Positions 11,334 to 22,867 of a DNA stretch of 64,000 nucleotides are shown one piece after another. How positions within the stretch are numbered: position 1 is the stretch's first letter; each line of letters begins with the position of its first letter. Location: contig CP085832.1 in the NCBI GenBank assembly GCA_020809705.1, positions 248,001 through 312,000 of the forward strand, in the 5' to 3' direction. Source of the stretch: Calonectria ilicicola (lineage: Eukaryota > Ascomycota > Sordariomycetes > Hypocreales > Nectriaceae). Made by a program: the position numbers and the translations under genes. The notes beneath the pieces were generated by a model, which made no database searches, had not been told where the DNA came from, and was given only the letters and a program-made list of their open reading frames with translations.

Positions 11334-11752
11334 ATGCAGATTACCAACATCTTTCTTGTCGCTATAGCAGCTTGGTATTGTTCTCAATTATAGAAGGCAA
11401 TTGCGTAGGCTAACTAGCATACAGGACGCCTCTCGCTGCTACTCAGCAGCTTGCGTGCTCTTGCCATTTGCTTACCCCCGGACAGGGCGGGCCGGTGATT
11501 ATTGGAGCCAGACACTGCCCCAAAGTTGGAGGGACGGTTTGCCACCACCAGCCGTCAAATTCCAACGACGTATGTTCCTCGATTTGTGGCTGAAATTGCA
11601 ATTGTCACTAACAATCCTACTTGCAGTGTTTGACCGACACTGCCTGGAATGACCAGCAGTGCCGCGACTGGGAGAATGAGCAGGCTACGTTGCCTCAAGG
11701 TACACTAGTTTCCGCCGTTTGCGTTCCCTACAATGGTCGCCAGTGCGACTGA
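11334..11752 (+). CDS. Small secreted 8-cysteine protein, three exons
   Basis: Exons 11334-11374, 11425-11569 and 11627-11752 encode 103 residues. Introns are GTATTG..ATACAG and GTATGT..TTGCAG. The N-terminus MQITNIFLVAIAA is a signal-peptide core with predicted cleavage around residues 18-20. Eight cysteines are spread through the mature part, starting with a CSC pair and ending with the last cysteine one residue from the C-terminus. The late segment is acidic and rich in Trp and Gln. None of the exons is long enough to be noticed alone; the frame is recovered only by splicing, and the three junctions keep phase. The family is not recognised. Size, cysteine density and TATA promoter fit an inducible secreted effector-like protein. 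Confidence 0.68.
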
Positions 11753-12551
11753 GTGAGGTCAAGCTTTTATGATAGTTTCTGCCTTGGGGACAATCTGTAA
11801 GCAATGATTGGAAGAGTCTTGGTCTTGATAAGTTTAGGATTCGAAAGCCGGTCCTTCCATAGCACAGAGCAAAGGTCTTGGTGAGAACTGGTAGCCGCCA
11901 GTTCGGAGCTGTGGTCTAATAAGTTTCCATGGAGCTATATTAAATATTATTTGCGGTGAAACTAAATCAACCAAAACTATTTTCTAATGACAAACGTATT
12001 TGTGCTTGTAGTACTGGTCTGAATAAAACATACAACCCAGGATCAGACACAGTTCAATACTGAATACACCAAACCCAGAAACATTTTAAGAAATTCATGG
12101 ACGAAATGCAACCCCCCCGTTTTTATAGTCAGCAAAGGAATATTCTATCCACTTTTGGGTGGCAGGTTAACGTCTTCCGAAGCGTTCTGTCAGGAATGCT
12201 CCCCACTCCCGATATCACACCTCCAGTGATAAGACACCCACTCTTGAAAGTGGCCCCGTAGATATCCGTTCACTAACAACCAATACGCCCGCTTCAAACA
12301 ATTACGAGCTGATTTTGGCCATTTGTCGTGCCGCTTTATACTTATTTGGTGGCCATGATCCTCCATGGCTCTGACAATTCGGGCCTAGCTAATAAACCGG
12401 CTCATTATGAAGCGCATTGCAAGATAGATAGACATTGGCACAGAAATACTTAAACTAAGACAGCCCTACACCCAAAGTTAAAATTGTGGATGGTTGACAA
12501 GTCCTTCCAATTGATTCACTTCACCACCCGTATATCCAACCTGGGGAAACC
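11753..12551. other. Intergenic, promoter of MFS permease
   Basis: About 800 bp without recognisable genes. The last part before 12552 presumably contains the promoter of the permease gene. Confidence 0.4.
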
Positions 12552-14135
12552 ATGGACCTTGACGAGAAAACCGCCAAGTCTCAGGTACAATCTGACAAGG
12601 TTGTACCGGAGGAAGATGTTGGTTCCTCTAGCAATGTCTTGATAAACAAGGTCCAGGACAGGTCATATGGTAGGCAGGTTGCGCATGAAAGAGAAGCAAT
12701 TTTTACTGACTATGTGTAGTGAGGAAGATGGATCTCTACCTTCTTCCCTACCTGTCCATCATGTACTTTTTCAATTCAGTAGATCGAGTAAGAGAGTGCC
12801 TTAAAGTCTATATTGGCCTTCGTCTAACCCGTATCGCAGAGCAATCTAGGCAATGCTGAGACGGATGGCATGAGTACAGACCTTGGTTTTGTTGGAGAGC
12901 AATACTCGCTGCTGATCTTGCTCTTCTACATCCCAAACGGACTATGTGATCTGCCCCTCAATATGCTCACCAAAAAGTTTTCGGGTCGAGTCATGCTTCC
13001 TAGTCTAATGCTGGGTTGGGGCGCCTTGTCAATGATTCAAGTTGCTTGCAAAAACTTTGCGGGGATGCTTGTGGTCCGTCTGCTCATTGGCGCGCTCGAG
13101 GCGGGCTTCTTTGCGGGTACAGTCTTCTATCTAACGCTCTTTTACACGCGTGGGGAGCTCGGCTTTCGAATCGCAATCTTTTTTGGGAGTGCGCTTCTTG
13201 CAGCTGCATTTTCTGGCCTCATTTCGTTTGGCGTCTTCCAGATTGAAGGGACGGCGATCAAGGGATGGCAGTACCTCTTCCTTCTCGAGGGCGGCCTCAC
13301 CGTCATCTTTGCTACATTTGCTTTTTGGTGGCTGCCGGAATCGCCTCACACCGCCTGGTTCCTGAGTGAGCAGGAAAAGGAGGCAGCCAAGGTACGTCTG
13401 CTACGCGACGGATCGCAGCAGCTCGAGGTCGAGTTCAGCGTCAAAGAATGCTTCGCTTCATGGAACAACTGGAAATTCTTCCCGTGGTGTGTCATTTCAT
13501 TCACGTATCCGGTCGCGTTCTCGACGTGCGCCAACTTCCTCCCGCTTGTCTTGAAACGGCTCGGGTACAGCACCGTCGTTACAAATCTGCTGACGGTACC
13601 GCCCAACTTTGTGGGCTTCTTGGTGCTACTGGGCGTCACGTTTAATTCGGACAGGATGCGCGAGAGGACCTTTCACATTATTGGGTCCCTGACGCTGTCC
13701 ATGTGCGGCCTCATTGTGCTCGCAGCCATTGACGCCGAGAACCACCGGGGAGTCGCGTACTTTGCGACATTCCTCGTGGCTGCAGGCGCCTACATTCCCA
13801 GCTGCCTCGTGCACTCGTGGCACAACAACAACAACGTCAATGAGAACTCGCGTGCTGCCACGACAGGGCTTCTAGTGGGGCTGGGCAATTTGGGGGGCAT
13901 CCTTAGCTCTGCCACGTTCCGCACCACCTACGCTCCGCGGTACGCTCCAACGCTCATTGCGACGGCTGCCTGCAACCTGACGTGTATCTTCTTCACCCTG
14001 TGGCTGGGCTTATGGATGCGTCGGGAGAACAAGCGCCGGGACGCAGCCCAAGGGGTTGTTGTGAAGGCTGAGGACGTGGACACAAGCGAGCTGACTGAGG
14101 GGGAGAATGACGCTAGGTGGCGCTACTTCATCTAA
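12552..14135 (+). CDS. MFS transporter, allantoate permease (anion:cation symporter) family
   Basis: Exons 12552-12669, 12720-12787 and 12840-14135 encode 493 residues. The start of transmembrane segment 1 (RKMDLYLLPYLSIMYFFNSV) and the following DRSNLGNA motif span the second and third exons, as is typical of Dal5-like permeases. Hydrophobic segments continue to about residue 455, giving about 12 helices. The C-terminal tail is hydrophilic and acidic. Family members import allantoate, nicotinate, pantothenate, biotin precursors or small carboxylates. The substrate here is unknown. The protein would sit in the plasma membrane. GC content of the last exon is visibly higher than that of the flanking sequence. 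Confidence 0.9.
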
Positions 14136-15114
14136 CTAGTTTATGCACTACGAAGTCGAGTCCGGGGGGAGCATTGTAGCATTCATTAGCTATGCGCGTA
14201 TGCATCGCAGAATTGAATGGAAATCATGAAAAAATTGACCCGCCTTGACGGGTCATCTCTCTGATTGACAGCTCGCTTGGCACGTCATCGCTTGCTCTGT
14301 CAGTCACACAGCCCCCACTCCCGCCACTTTTTCTGCCCCTGGTAACACCCCCTTGCTGGAAATGATCGACGACTGTTGTGATCACGGGGCGGTGGTCGCG
14401 CTGTGAGGTAGGCCAAAGGTCATGATTGCAAGCCATTGTTTGAGTACAATGTGGTTGCATGAGATGTGAGAGGAGTGGGTTCAATTGCTTGAATATGGCT
14501 TGTATCCATCCTACTTTGTAAATTTAGGACATATTCTTCCTGTTACCATTGAAGGCTCAAAGTTTGATCTTTTTTTGTTTGTGACAGGGGATGGATGTTA
14601 TGTTGAAACCAGCGAGATTGATCCGCCATGTTCGGATGGCTAACCGTGGTTGAAACTCAAAACAAGATCATACAGCACGCCCTCATCGTGAACAAAAATA
14701 AAGCCACGATCAGCTTCTGCAAATAACCATCCCCTCAACCTGTAGAATACAAGTCGTAATCCCCAAAAATAGACCAAAAAAAGCCATCCCATGTAGGGTA
14801 GCTTCCTGTTGGACTAACCCACTCTGGCTAACGCCTTGATTGGCTAGTCTCCCCCCTTGTCGTTTTGTCGGTGTGTGATCCACCTCCCCCTTTCTTCCCG
14901 GCTTATCGTGATTACGTAGCCTCACCTTTCGCCTCAATTCGGCAAAGGACAGCTATCTCTCTTTTCATCCTCCGCCAGCATACAAGCAAGCCAGTGTCAG
15001 GGGCCCAACCAACCAGCTCATCCCGTGTCCTGTCTATGCGCAGGTGCTCATCGGGCCCTCATTCAGTTCAGTGTCATGACGTGAAGCGTTAAAGCCCACG
15101 AGTGAACGGTCAAT
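14136..15114. other. Intergenic spacer
   Basis: About 980 bp with no recognisable gene. The 3' half is C/T-rich on the plus strand, as in many fungal promoters, and precedes the Mpv17-like gene. Confidence 0.4.
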
Positions 15115-15744
15115 ATGCGCCGGGCGCTCAATCTCCGGCTTGCTGGCCAGGCCATGACACTCAAGGTCTCGGCCAACCTCGTCGTCCAGCTCCTGACCAT
15201 ATATAATGACCCCAATCGCACATCCATCGACTTCCAGCAACTGGGAGAGTTTGCCCTGTACGGCTTGCTCGGCTCCCAGGTCGGTAACATTGTCCAATTC
15301 CTCCTAGAGGATTGGTTCCCAACCCACAACGCTCCCGTCGGCGCCGTCCTGCCCGACACTCTCGGCCATGCAAGACAGCTGGACGAGAAGAGAGACGAAA
15401 ACTCCTCGCGGTCCAACAAGTTCCGCACCTGTTTAAAGCTGGATCACGATGTCAGCTATCGAAACATTGTGGCAAAGTTGGTTCTCGACCAAACCCTCGG
15501 CCTTTTTATTAGCGGTTGCATCTTCTTAATATGCACCAACTTTCTACGAGTCGCATCTTTACCTCTGGTCTTCCAAGTCGTCAAGGCCAGAATTTTCCCA
15601 CTTATCAAGGCTGGTTGGCATATTTGGCCACTCGTCGCCATCTGCAATTACCTCTGGGTACCCGTTCGGTCAAGGGTGCTTGTGGCAGTTTGTGTAGGAT
15701 TTGGATGGAGTATCTTTTTGAGCATCTTTGCGAACAGGGCCTAG
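15115..15744 (+). CDS. Mpv17/PMP22-family membrane protein
   Basis: A 209-residue single-exon protein. The C-terminal half carries the family signature: a WP pair (HIWPLVAICNYLWVPV) followed by RSRVLVAVCVGFGWSIFLSIFA, matching the Mpv17 pattern W-x-x-WP...N..VP..R......W..YLS. The N-terminal half matches the part before it (VVQLLTIYNDPNRTSIDF). Four hydrophobic segments are expected, with an inner-mitochondrial or peroxisomal membrane location by analogy. In-frame stops at 15082 and 15103 argue for the start at 15115 unless an upstream exon exists. Family members act as non-selective channels or in mitochondrial DNA maintenance; the fungal role is unclear. Confidence 0.75.
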   Translation: MRRALNLRLAGQAMTLKVSANLVVQLLTIYNDPNRTSIDFQQLGEFALYGLLGSQVGNIVQFLLEDWFPTHNAPVGAVLPDTLGHARQLDEKRDENSSRSNKFRTCLKLDHDVSYRNIVAKLVLDQTLGLFISGCIFLICTNFLRVASLPLVFQVVKARIFPLIKAGWHIWPLVAICNYLWVPVRSRVLVAVCVGFGWSIFLSIFANRA

Positions 15745-16729
15745 TCTATCATAGCCCTATCTGGTCCCTAAAAATATTTCCTTACGGTCTCATGTATTAA
15801 TTCTAGCACGGAACTGGCTCCAGCATTTCTTTGGGTTATGGGTGGGTGACAATACTGGTCAAAACAGCGACATCGGATGCATCATTTAGAGTATGGCTCA
15901 TAGCCATGGGAGAAGTTTAACGTTTGTATTGGCCGAGGAACTTGCATGTCGCTGATGCGAGAAATCCTGTATGTTTTCATAGATTTACGGCTGTAGCCTT
16001 GGCATAATTGATGCTTTTTGACAGTTACGCCTATCATTGCCTACCAACGTGCTGGATCGTTGGTATAACATCAACGTGTGTATATACTAATACAGAAACC
16101 TAAATTCTACGAGGTTTTGGTTTGTATAGTTGTATAAGTGCGGTTAGACTTTCTAAAATGGCTTGGTTTGCATAGAAGCCCCATCTTCTAATAATGTTCA
16201 ATGCTGCACCACCGTACCCACTTCTGGTCGGAAAGAATTCCGCCAGTTCCATGATGAGCTAGCTACAAAAGGTGGCAAGGTTAACTAGGGAGTGAATCCC
16301 ATCATTTGTCTTGCTTCTTCACAACGTTGTGTGACATCAAATCACAACACGAGACTAAAACCCAGTCTCGATATGCAAACGGCTTTAGATGGCATCTAAG
16401 ACTGAAAATCACAACGTTGCGTTCCATCAGTTAAAGTGGCCATGTGTGTGATTTTTATACCCCGCAAACTCTCCCCATTGTCGCATGATTTCCTGGAGTG
16501 TGTTCCCAACGCGTTTCGGCCGAGGTGGGACCCCCGATGTCGCTAGATTATGCGGGGTATCGATTGAGGCATTCCCATCTCTGGGGAACGATTCCAGTCC
16601 GATCCAGACCTCCATTGTTGTTCCACGTGCTGGTTGCTTGAGACATAGCAAAGCATCACGCGTATCTCCCAAAGTCCAGCTTTTGCGGTGTAACTCGCGT
16701 AGGGAACACCCTCTTAGTGATTTGCCAAG
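15745..16729. other. Intergenic spacer
   Basis: About 985 bp, no recognisable gene. It contains the 3' region of the Mpv17-like gene and the promoter of the following esterase. Confidence 0.4.
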
Positions 16730-17976
16730 ATGCAGTCTGACTTCACCCTCGACCCCGCCCTCTTTGACTCTGCTCAAATCAGCGAGGACACGAACCGACA
16801 CAACGACAATGTCCGTAAAAACGATGAAATAAACCGCCAATTTTATGTTTGTTTACCCGAAATGTCTTGAAAGAGTGCCTAATGACATGTGAATTTGCGC
16901 TAGTACCGTGATGTGATGGACGTGGTTGGGCTACGGGCTAGGAGGCCAGCTGCAGGCACCCTGGGAAAAGAGTTTGTGCAAATCGAATCAAGAGAGCCCG
17001 GGCGTACTATCCCCTGTACTGTGGTCCGACCGCGTAACCAACAAGTTTCGGGCATCTTTTTACATTTCCACGGCGGTGGCCTGGCGTCTGGCACTCACGA
17101 CGGGTTAGTTTGGACTGAAGCCTCCTTCAGCAACTCAAGCGTTGCGTAAGAGAAATGTTTCTAATACAGCTCACAGTAACGAGCCTTTGTTACAGCGTTT
17201 TGCTGATGCCTCGGGATGTATCACATTGTCCGCAGGTTACCGGCTTGCTCCGGAACACCGCTTTCCAAGACCAGTTCAGGATTGCTTTGACGTGGCAGAC
17301 TACCTCGTCAAGCATGGACAAGAAAAGTTCGGGGGACCACTGCGGTTTCTGGGTGGGGAGGTGAGATTTTCCCAACCCCCCAAAACATCAGCTGTGCTTT
17401 GACTAACAACTTACTCTACAGTCAGCTGGAGCATATCTCTCGATGCAGACGTATCTGCATATTGCCGGTACAAACCCAGAGGCCAATACGCTCAAAGGGC
17501 TTGTTCTCACGTATGGCATCTACTCTTACTCTTTCCTGCCAACAGCGTACACGCTGCAGGATACACCATGCCTCAATGGCTACAAGATGGGCCAATTTAG
17601 CAACATAGTCCTTCCACAAGACCCAGCTGAGTTTTCGGAAATGCTGAAGTCATTTGGCACTGAGTTTGGCACCCTTGCTGAGACTGAGTCCAAGTACGAC
17701 CATGACGTGAAACATCCAGCACTGTCGCCTTTGTTTAGACAACTTGAGAAGATAAATGGGCCTTTACCTCGTGCTCTCTTCCTTTGCGGAACATTAGATC
17801 CGCTGCTGGATGATACCATCCTTATGTCGGCTCACTGGCAGATGGCTGGTGGTCCTGCAGTCACCAGGTTTGTCACGGGTGGCCCACATGGATTTGTGGA
17901 GGCTCCAATTGAGTCAGCCGACTGCTGTGTCAAAGCGGCCGAAATTATCAAAGAGTTCATCCAAGAAAGTAGTTGA
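16730..17976 (+). CDS. Alpha/beta hydrolase, hormone-sensitive-lipase-type esterase
   Basis: Four exons, 16730-16846, 16904-17103, 17177-17360 and 17422-17976, give 351 residues. The oxyanion motif HGGG is at residues 95-98. The nucleophile elbow GESAG is at 166-170 and spans the third intron, with Ser168. The acid is in TLDPLLDD (about 292) and the His in GGPHGF (about 322), so the triad is complete. DYRLAPEH-type sequence (GYRLAPEH) after HGGG confirms the HSL class (PF07859). It should hydrolyse carboxyl esters or lactones of a small substrate. No signal peptide is present. The first intron uses a less common GTTTGT donor, and the second acceptor (17176) was chosen because the nearer CAG at 17169 breaks the frame. 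Confidence 0.82.
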
Positions 17977-19949
17977 TTTGTGCCCATGATAGAGTTGGGG
18001 TCCGTCGTTGTACGTCATGTGGACTCAACTTGCTTCTGTTGACGGAGGAAACTTTCAGTTAATGACCACAATCGAACAGCAATCTCTTGTAGGCAGTAAA
18101 GAAAAAAGTTTGTAAGAAATAATTTGTTATGATGACAAGAACGTGCGCTCCGTGTGTGAGGGGCTATTGGTCCCATGTCTCATCTTTCGTCATGATCGGC
18201 TGGGACTCGCGTTTGCCGAGCCAATTACCTGCTTTGCCGTTGGACCCGAGACCAAAAAAAAAGACAAATGTAAAACTCATTGTCCTTTTTCAGGGCAGGC
18301 ATCTTTTTCTCAATGGAGTAATATTGGCTTACTCCTGCTTGCTCCATTAAACTTGTCTCTCGTTTCGGCTGGTTCTCGGACAATATCGTGCCCCCAAATA
18401 ACGGTCACCAACGTCAACGTTGGAAAATAACCGCCCGTATCCTCAAACATGGGCGCATGGATTTTTACTCATTCCTGAATGCGATTTATCGTTTCTGAGA
18501 AACAGGTCTAATCCTGAAAGCTGAGGGGATAAGGCCCGATGTGGTTGGGAGTGGATCTGCCCGAGGGCGGCATAACAATGCAATAGTCGGTGCGAATCTG
18601 ACTGAACCAATAAAATGATGCCGACGTTAGACTAAATGAACAGCGCTAAATGAATTTCTGCATGCGAGTGCCGACATGCAGATGAATATGTTGCTCGCTG
18701 CCCTTGCAAATAATGACACTTGGATCCACGCCCAGCCCCTTTGCATGCTGCCACTGCCCAAATGATGCATATCTATGAGAACAAGCCATGCAAGGGTAAA
18801 TAACTTCTGCTTGGACTCTTAAGGTCAACTCTGCACATTTTTATGGGCAAGGGTGCAGTGGAACATTGGTGCGTTCAGCCGTGTCTCAGCTGGGCTCCCC
18901 TCATAGGTGCATCTAACCCAATTAAAAATTACGGATAGCCGACTGGGATCAATGACGTTGGAATCTGCCATTCTGGGCTGATAATGGGGTGGATTGACCC
19001 ATCTAATTGCTTATGGCTTGGGCGGGATGCATATTTTCTCCGTTCAGCTGCGGCAGGATCAAACAGTCTAATGTCGGCCCAAAGCATGGTCTCAATTCCA
19101 TGACGATCACTGGTTAATCGAGAGAACTACGTTACCGCTTTTATTGAACTATTTCTGTAAGAACGGACATCCAACCGATGCTAGCCACCATTATTGTGTC
19201 CACTAAGAATTACGCTACCATATACCGTTGAAAATCAAATAAGCTTAACAAGCTCTCTAGATTCAGAGCAGCCCAGACCTCAGATAGGTTGGCCCCAGAT
19301 GCACCTGTTGCATTGGACTTAATTTACGTACTCTTTGGATCGTTCTATATTGGCTTTTTAATTGAACTGACTAATTTGTTGGCATTCTGGACACCATCTT
19401 GACCGCGCCCTGGGTAATGGTGTTGCGTGTAAGACTGTTTCAAATGCCCCTAAATACGTAAAAGAATGAAGCAAAGACCTAGAGAGTGGTTTGGGATGCG
19501 TCATCTTTGGGAATTCATGGCTTACTATTGAATGTGCATTCCGGTGAATTAGGCATCTGTGCATTGGGATCTACGGACTCCAATCTATCCTGACCTTTTT
19601 TGGTATTGGGATTGATCCACTATGGTGCATGGAGGTTGGATGGATGAGATCTTGGGTGCGGGACTCTCATCAAAAAGCAATTGTAGTTCCCTTTGCAACC
19701 CCGAGTACCCGCATCGGGGCCACTGGAAGCCACTTTGAACTGTGAGACATTGAAATCCCCGTTGTCCCTTGTATCCATTTCTCAATCTCCATCAGAAGTA
19801 TAAAGTCCAGGCTTGAGGACCTCGAAATAATTCATCATCAACTCATCACTCACTCACTCATCACTTCCCAACAAGCTCTTTCAGCTCCAATCAACTTTTA
19901 CTCACCTTATCCAATCTTCAACCACCTCTTCACTCCACCAACCTTCAAA
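17977..19949. promoter_or_regulatory. Long intergenic region with promoter of secreted-protein gene
   Basis: Almost 2 kb without a recognisable gene. Near its end a TATA box (TATAAAG, about 19799-19805) lies about 150 bp before the start codon at 19950. A C/T/A-rich leader with repeated ACTC and ATCACT words follows, typical of a strongly expressed fungal gene. Confidence 0.5.
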
Positions 19950-20560
19950 ATGCGTTTCAACTTCGCCAAGATCCTCGTCGCTATCTCTGTGGCCTCTGTC
20001 GCTGCACGACCTACTCTTGGTAAGTACTTGGATTTCCGAAAGATGGGATTTTACTGACCACCTGAAGACCTCGCTGTTGAGTCTCGAGATGTCGCTGTTC
20101 CCGTCAACCAGCTCCAGGAGCGAGCTGTTATCACCGACATCACCCCTCTTGTCCGAGAGGTGCTCAAGGCGCTCAAGCTTGACAACCTCCCTGACCCCCT
20201 CAGCAGGCTCCTCAACGGCCAGCTTGGCAAAGTATGCTTCTTTGTTTGGCTCTGGACTTTAGGTCACTTCCCTAGAAACAAGGGTTCATATTAACATGTT
20301 TTTAGACCATCGATCAGCTCGGACTCACCTTCGCTCTGACTCAGCTGAAGCTCTCCAACAAGCCTACCCCCCCTAAGGGTGACCTTCAGGCCATTGGTGC
20401 CGCAGTTTCTGACCTCCTCAGGGGCCTTAAGATTGACGATGTCAACGCACGCCTTAACAGGGCTACCGGTGGAGCCATCAACAACCTATCCAAGGCTCTT
20501 GGAGTTGATGACGTCCTCAAGGCTCTCGGTATTACTGGTATTTTGGGCGCTCGCGTCTAA
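19950..20560 (+). CDS. Small secreted helical protein, three exons
   Basis: Exons 19950-20019, 20068-20231 and 20306-20560 encode 162 residues. Introns are GTAAGT..GAAG and GTATGC..TTTAG. Residues 1-19 form a signal peptide (MRFNFAKILVAISVASVAA). The mature chain is free of cysteine and rich in Leu, Asp, Lys and Gly. It shows repeated amphipathic segments of the type VREVLKALKLDNLPDPL and VSDLLRGLKIDDV, which suggests three or four related helical units. Codon use is strongly biased to C-ending codons (CTC, AAG, GAC), and the promoter has a clear TATA box, both suggesting high expression. The family is not recognised. Confidence 0.72.
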
Positions 20561-21269
20561 GCCGTGCCTCCTGGCCCTGGGTAGTAGGGATCTTGTTGAT
20601 CCCATGTAACCCTATGTACCTGAAGCTATCACGCTAAACGCTGTAACGATTGGTTGGTGGCGTCGCTCTGATTTACTGCGAGGGAGAGGGTGGTCCCGCT
20701 ATGGATTTCAAGGCTCATTGACATGGCCCACTTCGAGTCACATAATCATTTCAAAATTGGCTTATGGTTTTTTGCAAGGAATGTATTTTATATCTTCTTC
20801 TTTAGTATCAGTTGCTCTAATAATTTGCCCTTTATGGGATTATCCTCATGGGACTATGTATCGCCGGGTACTGTAACGTATTCTAACAAAACCTCCACCA
20901 GTGAAATCGTGAGAACCGCAATAAAGACGCCTGTATAAGATATGTAACAAAGAAAAGTAAAGAGTAAAAACAAAGAGAAAAATAAGAGAGTGTTAGTTGA
21001 TATAAAAAAGACATTAGTCTCCATCCACCCGCGGCAGTTCGTTACCGAGATGGCCTCCTGAAATGGGGTATATAATTCTTTCAACGTCAAGACGTGCTGT
21101 CGTGGCGTCTATTGCCAACCAAAATTTGAGCACAAATTTGCTCATATTGGGAAATGAAATGACCAACGATGCCATAGCAGCTTTATCTTCTGGCCAAAAT
21201 GCCATTTGGCAAGAAAAAAAAATCCAATTTTTGCTTTTTGTACAGTTGACCGCCCTTTCAATTATTCGA
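20561..21269. other. Spacer between convergent genes
   Basis: About 710 bp between the secreted protein gene and the 3' end of the RGS gene. AT-rich 3' sequence with no recognisable gene. Confidence 0.45.
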
Positions 21270-22867
21270 TTATCGGATCCCTGCTTGCACTAATCTGTAT
21301 TCAAGCTTGGGGTTGTTGATGAATTTTGGTACAGAGTCCTGTGATTTGTTAGTTTATCGAGTCTGGGATGACTGGAAGATTTGGATCAACTTACAGTAGC
21401 CATTAGCTTAAACACAGCAGTCTGGGCGCTCTCGAACAAAGAAGTCACCTCCTGGAGTGTGTCTGCTATCGTAGCATCCCGGGCTTGGGCATTTGTCATT
21501 CGATCTGCAAGGCTCTTGCGGAGCTGATGGTTCAGGTTGAGTTCTCGTGGGGAACCAGGGGCAAGGAAGGTGTTGAATAGGACATAAGATTGGGATAAAA
21601 GCTCCTTGGCGTTGTTCACAGCTGCTGCATCAATCTTGTCCGGTGTGCGGGGAACTGCCTTGCATTGTTGAATGAACTCGCCAACCTCCTGGTAGAAAGA
21701 TAGGTTCTCTTCGCAAAGAGTTTCTTGTAAATTCTCTCGGAATAGTAGTCTTAGGGTTGGGTCGGCTAAGATCTTGTCAAGTCTTTGGCTGTTGGAGTCT
21801 GAAGAGTTGCTGCTATGTTGGGAGCTTCCATCACCCATTCCCTCTGACGAAGTACGGCCCGAATTGATATTCTCAACGAGATCTTGGCCATGCTGAGATA
21901 GTGTATAGACTGCATTATTAGATGGCTGGAAGAATTCGCATTCTGGGAATTGAGAAACATAGGTGCGGTCTCGAACGACTAGTGTCATGAGGTCGTACTG
22001 GACGAAAAGCGAGGCAACGTTGACAGCTTCTTGAAGATCCATTGTGGTTGTGAAATCCATTAGCCAGTCGGCGACGTTCTGGCCGGAAAAGACGTCTTGG
22101 TACGAACGCCCGTTAATCTTGCGCTCAGTGCCCATGATAATCTTGTAGTCGCGTGGGTTAGATTCACCCGAGTTGAGCATCGCCTTGTTTACTCTTCTAC
22201 CGGCGCCGCTGAGTCGACAGAAGATGATTTCGATGGTACCTCGATCGAGCAAGAGTCTATCGGTTTTCGAGTGTCTTTCTAGTGAAATCAATGGTGTTGA
22301 AACGGTGTTGACCAAGTTCATGACCTGTCCGTCTTCAATACCATTTGCTGAGCAAAACCAGTTCAACACGGTTATTCCCTTTGACGTGAGTTTCCACACC
22401 GGCTTGTAATGGAAGATCGGCTCCTTCTTTCCGTCCCCCGATTCGATAAAATGAGCCTCGACAAAACGTTGGCACAGCGAGCGTGCCATCTCCTTGCTCA
22501 TAGAAAAGATGGTAGTAGAAGTAGAAACCACGGTGCGGGCTGGGTCTGTAGGGTCAGGCATGCGATTCGTCTGGAGCAACTTGAGGTTGCCAAGGTTGCG
22601 AATGGCGTCATCGTGGTGGAACGAGTGCTCTACCTTGGTAAATCGGACGCGGTGGGCTTCGAGAGGCAGCAGACTAACGATCAAGGCAGAGAAAAGGTCC
22701 GTCAAATCCTAGTTGCCTGGTTAGTGCGCTGTAGGGATGTGGAAAGCCAGAGAGAGAGGCCAAAAAGACTTGGAAAGCTGCAAACGTACCTTAAAGAGCG
22801 GCCTGGAATCGTCTGTTGTGCGCAATAGGCGCGACGATGATTGGTTGATTCTGCTGGCGGGGGACAT
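21270..22867 (-). CDS. flbA: Regulator of G-protein signalling, FlbA/Sst2 type (DEP + RGS)
   Basis: Exons 22867-22790, 22708-21395 and 21338-21270 encode 486 residues. After a short Ser-rich N-terminus come two DEP-type regions, roughly residues 30-200 and 205-300, with FlbA hallmarks such as RVRFTKVEHSF and LQTNRMPDP. A Ser-rich linker follows, then the RGS box at about 335-470 (LDKILADPTLRLLFRENL start, LFESAQTAVFKLM end). The last exon adds TDSVPKF, the conserved FlbA end. FlbA accelerates GTP hydrolysis on the G-alpha subunit FadA and so shifts growth towards conidiation and secondary metabolism (established in Aspergillus). The N-terminus is shorter than in Aspergillus nidulans. The frame stays open upstream to 23179, so extra 5' exons or a longer start are possible. 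Confidence 0.9.
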
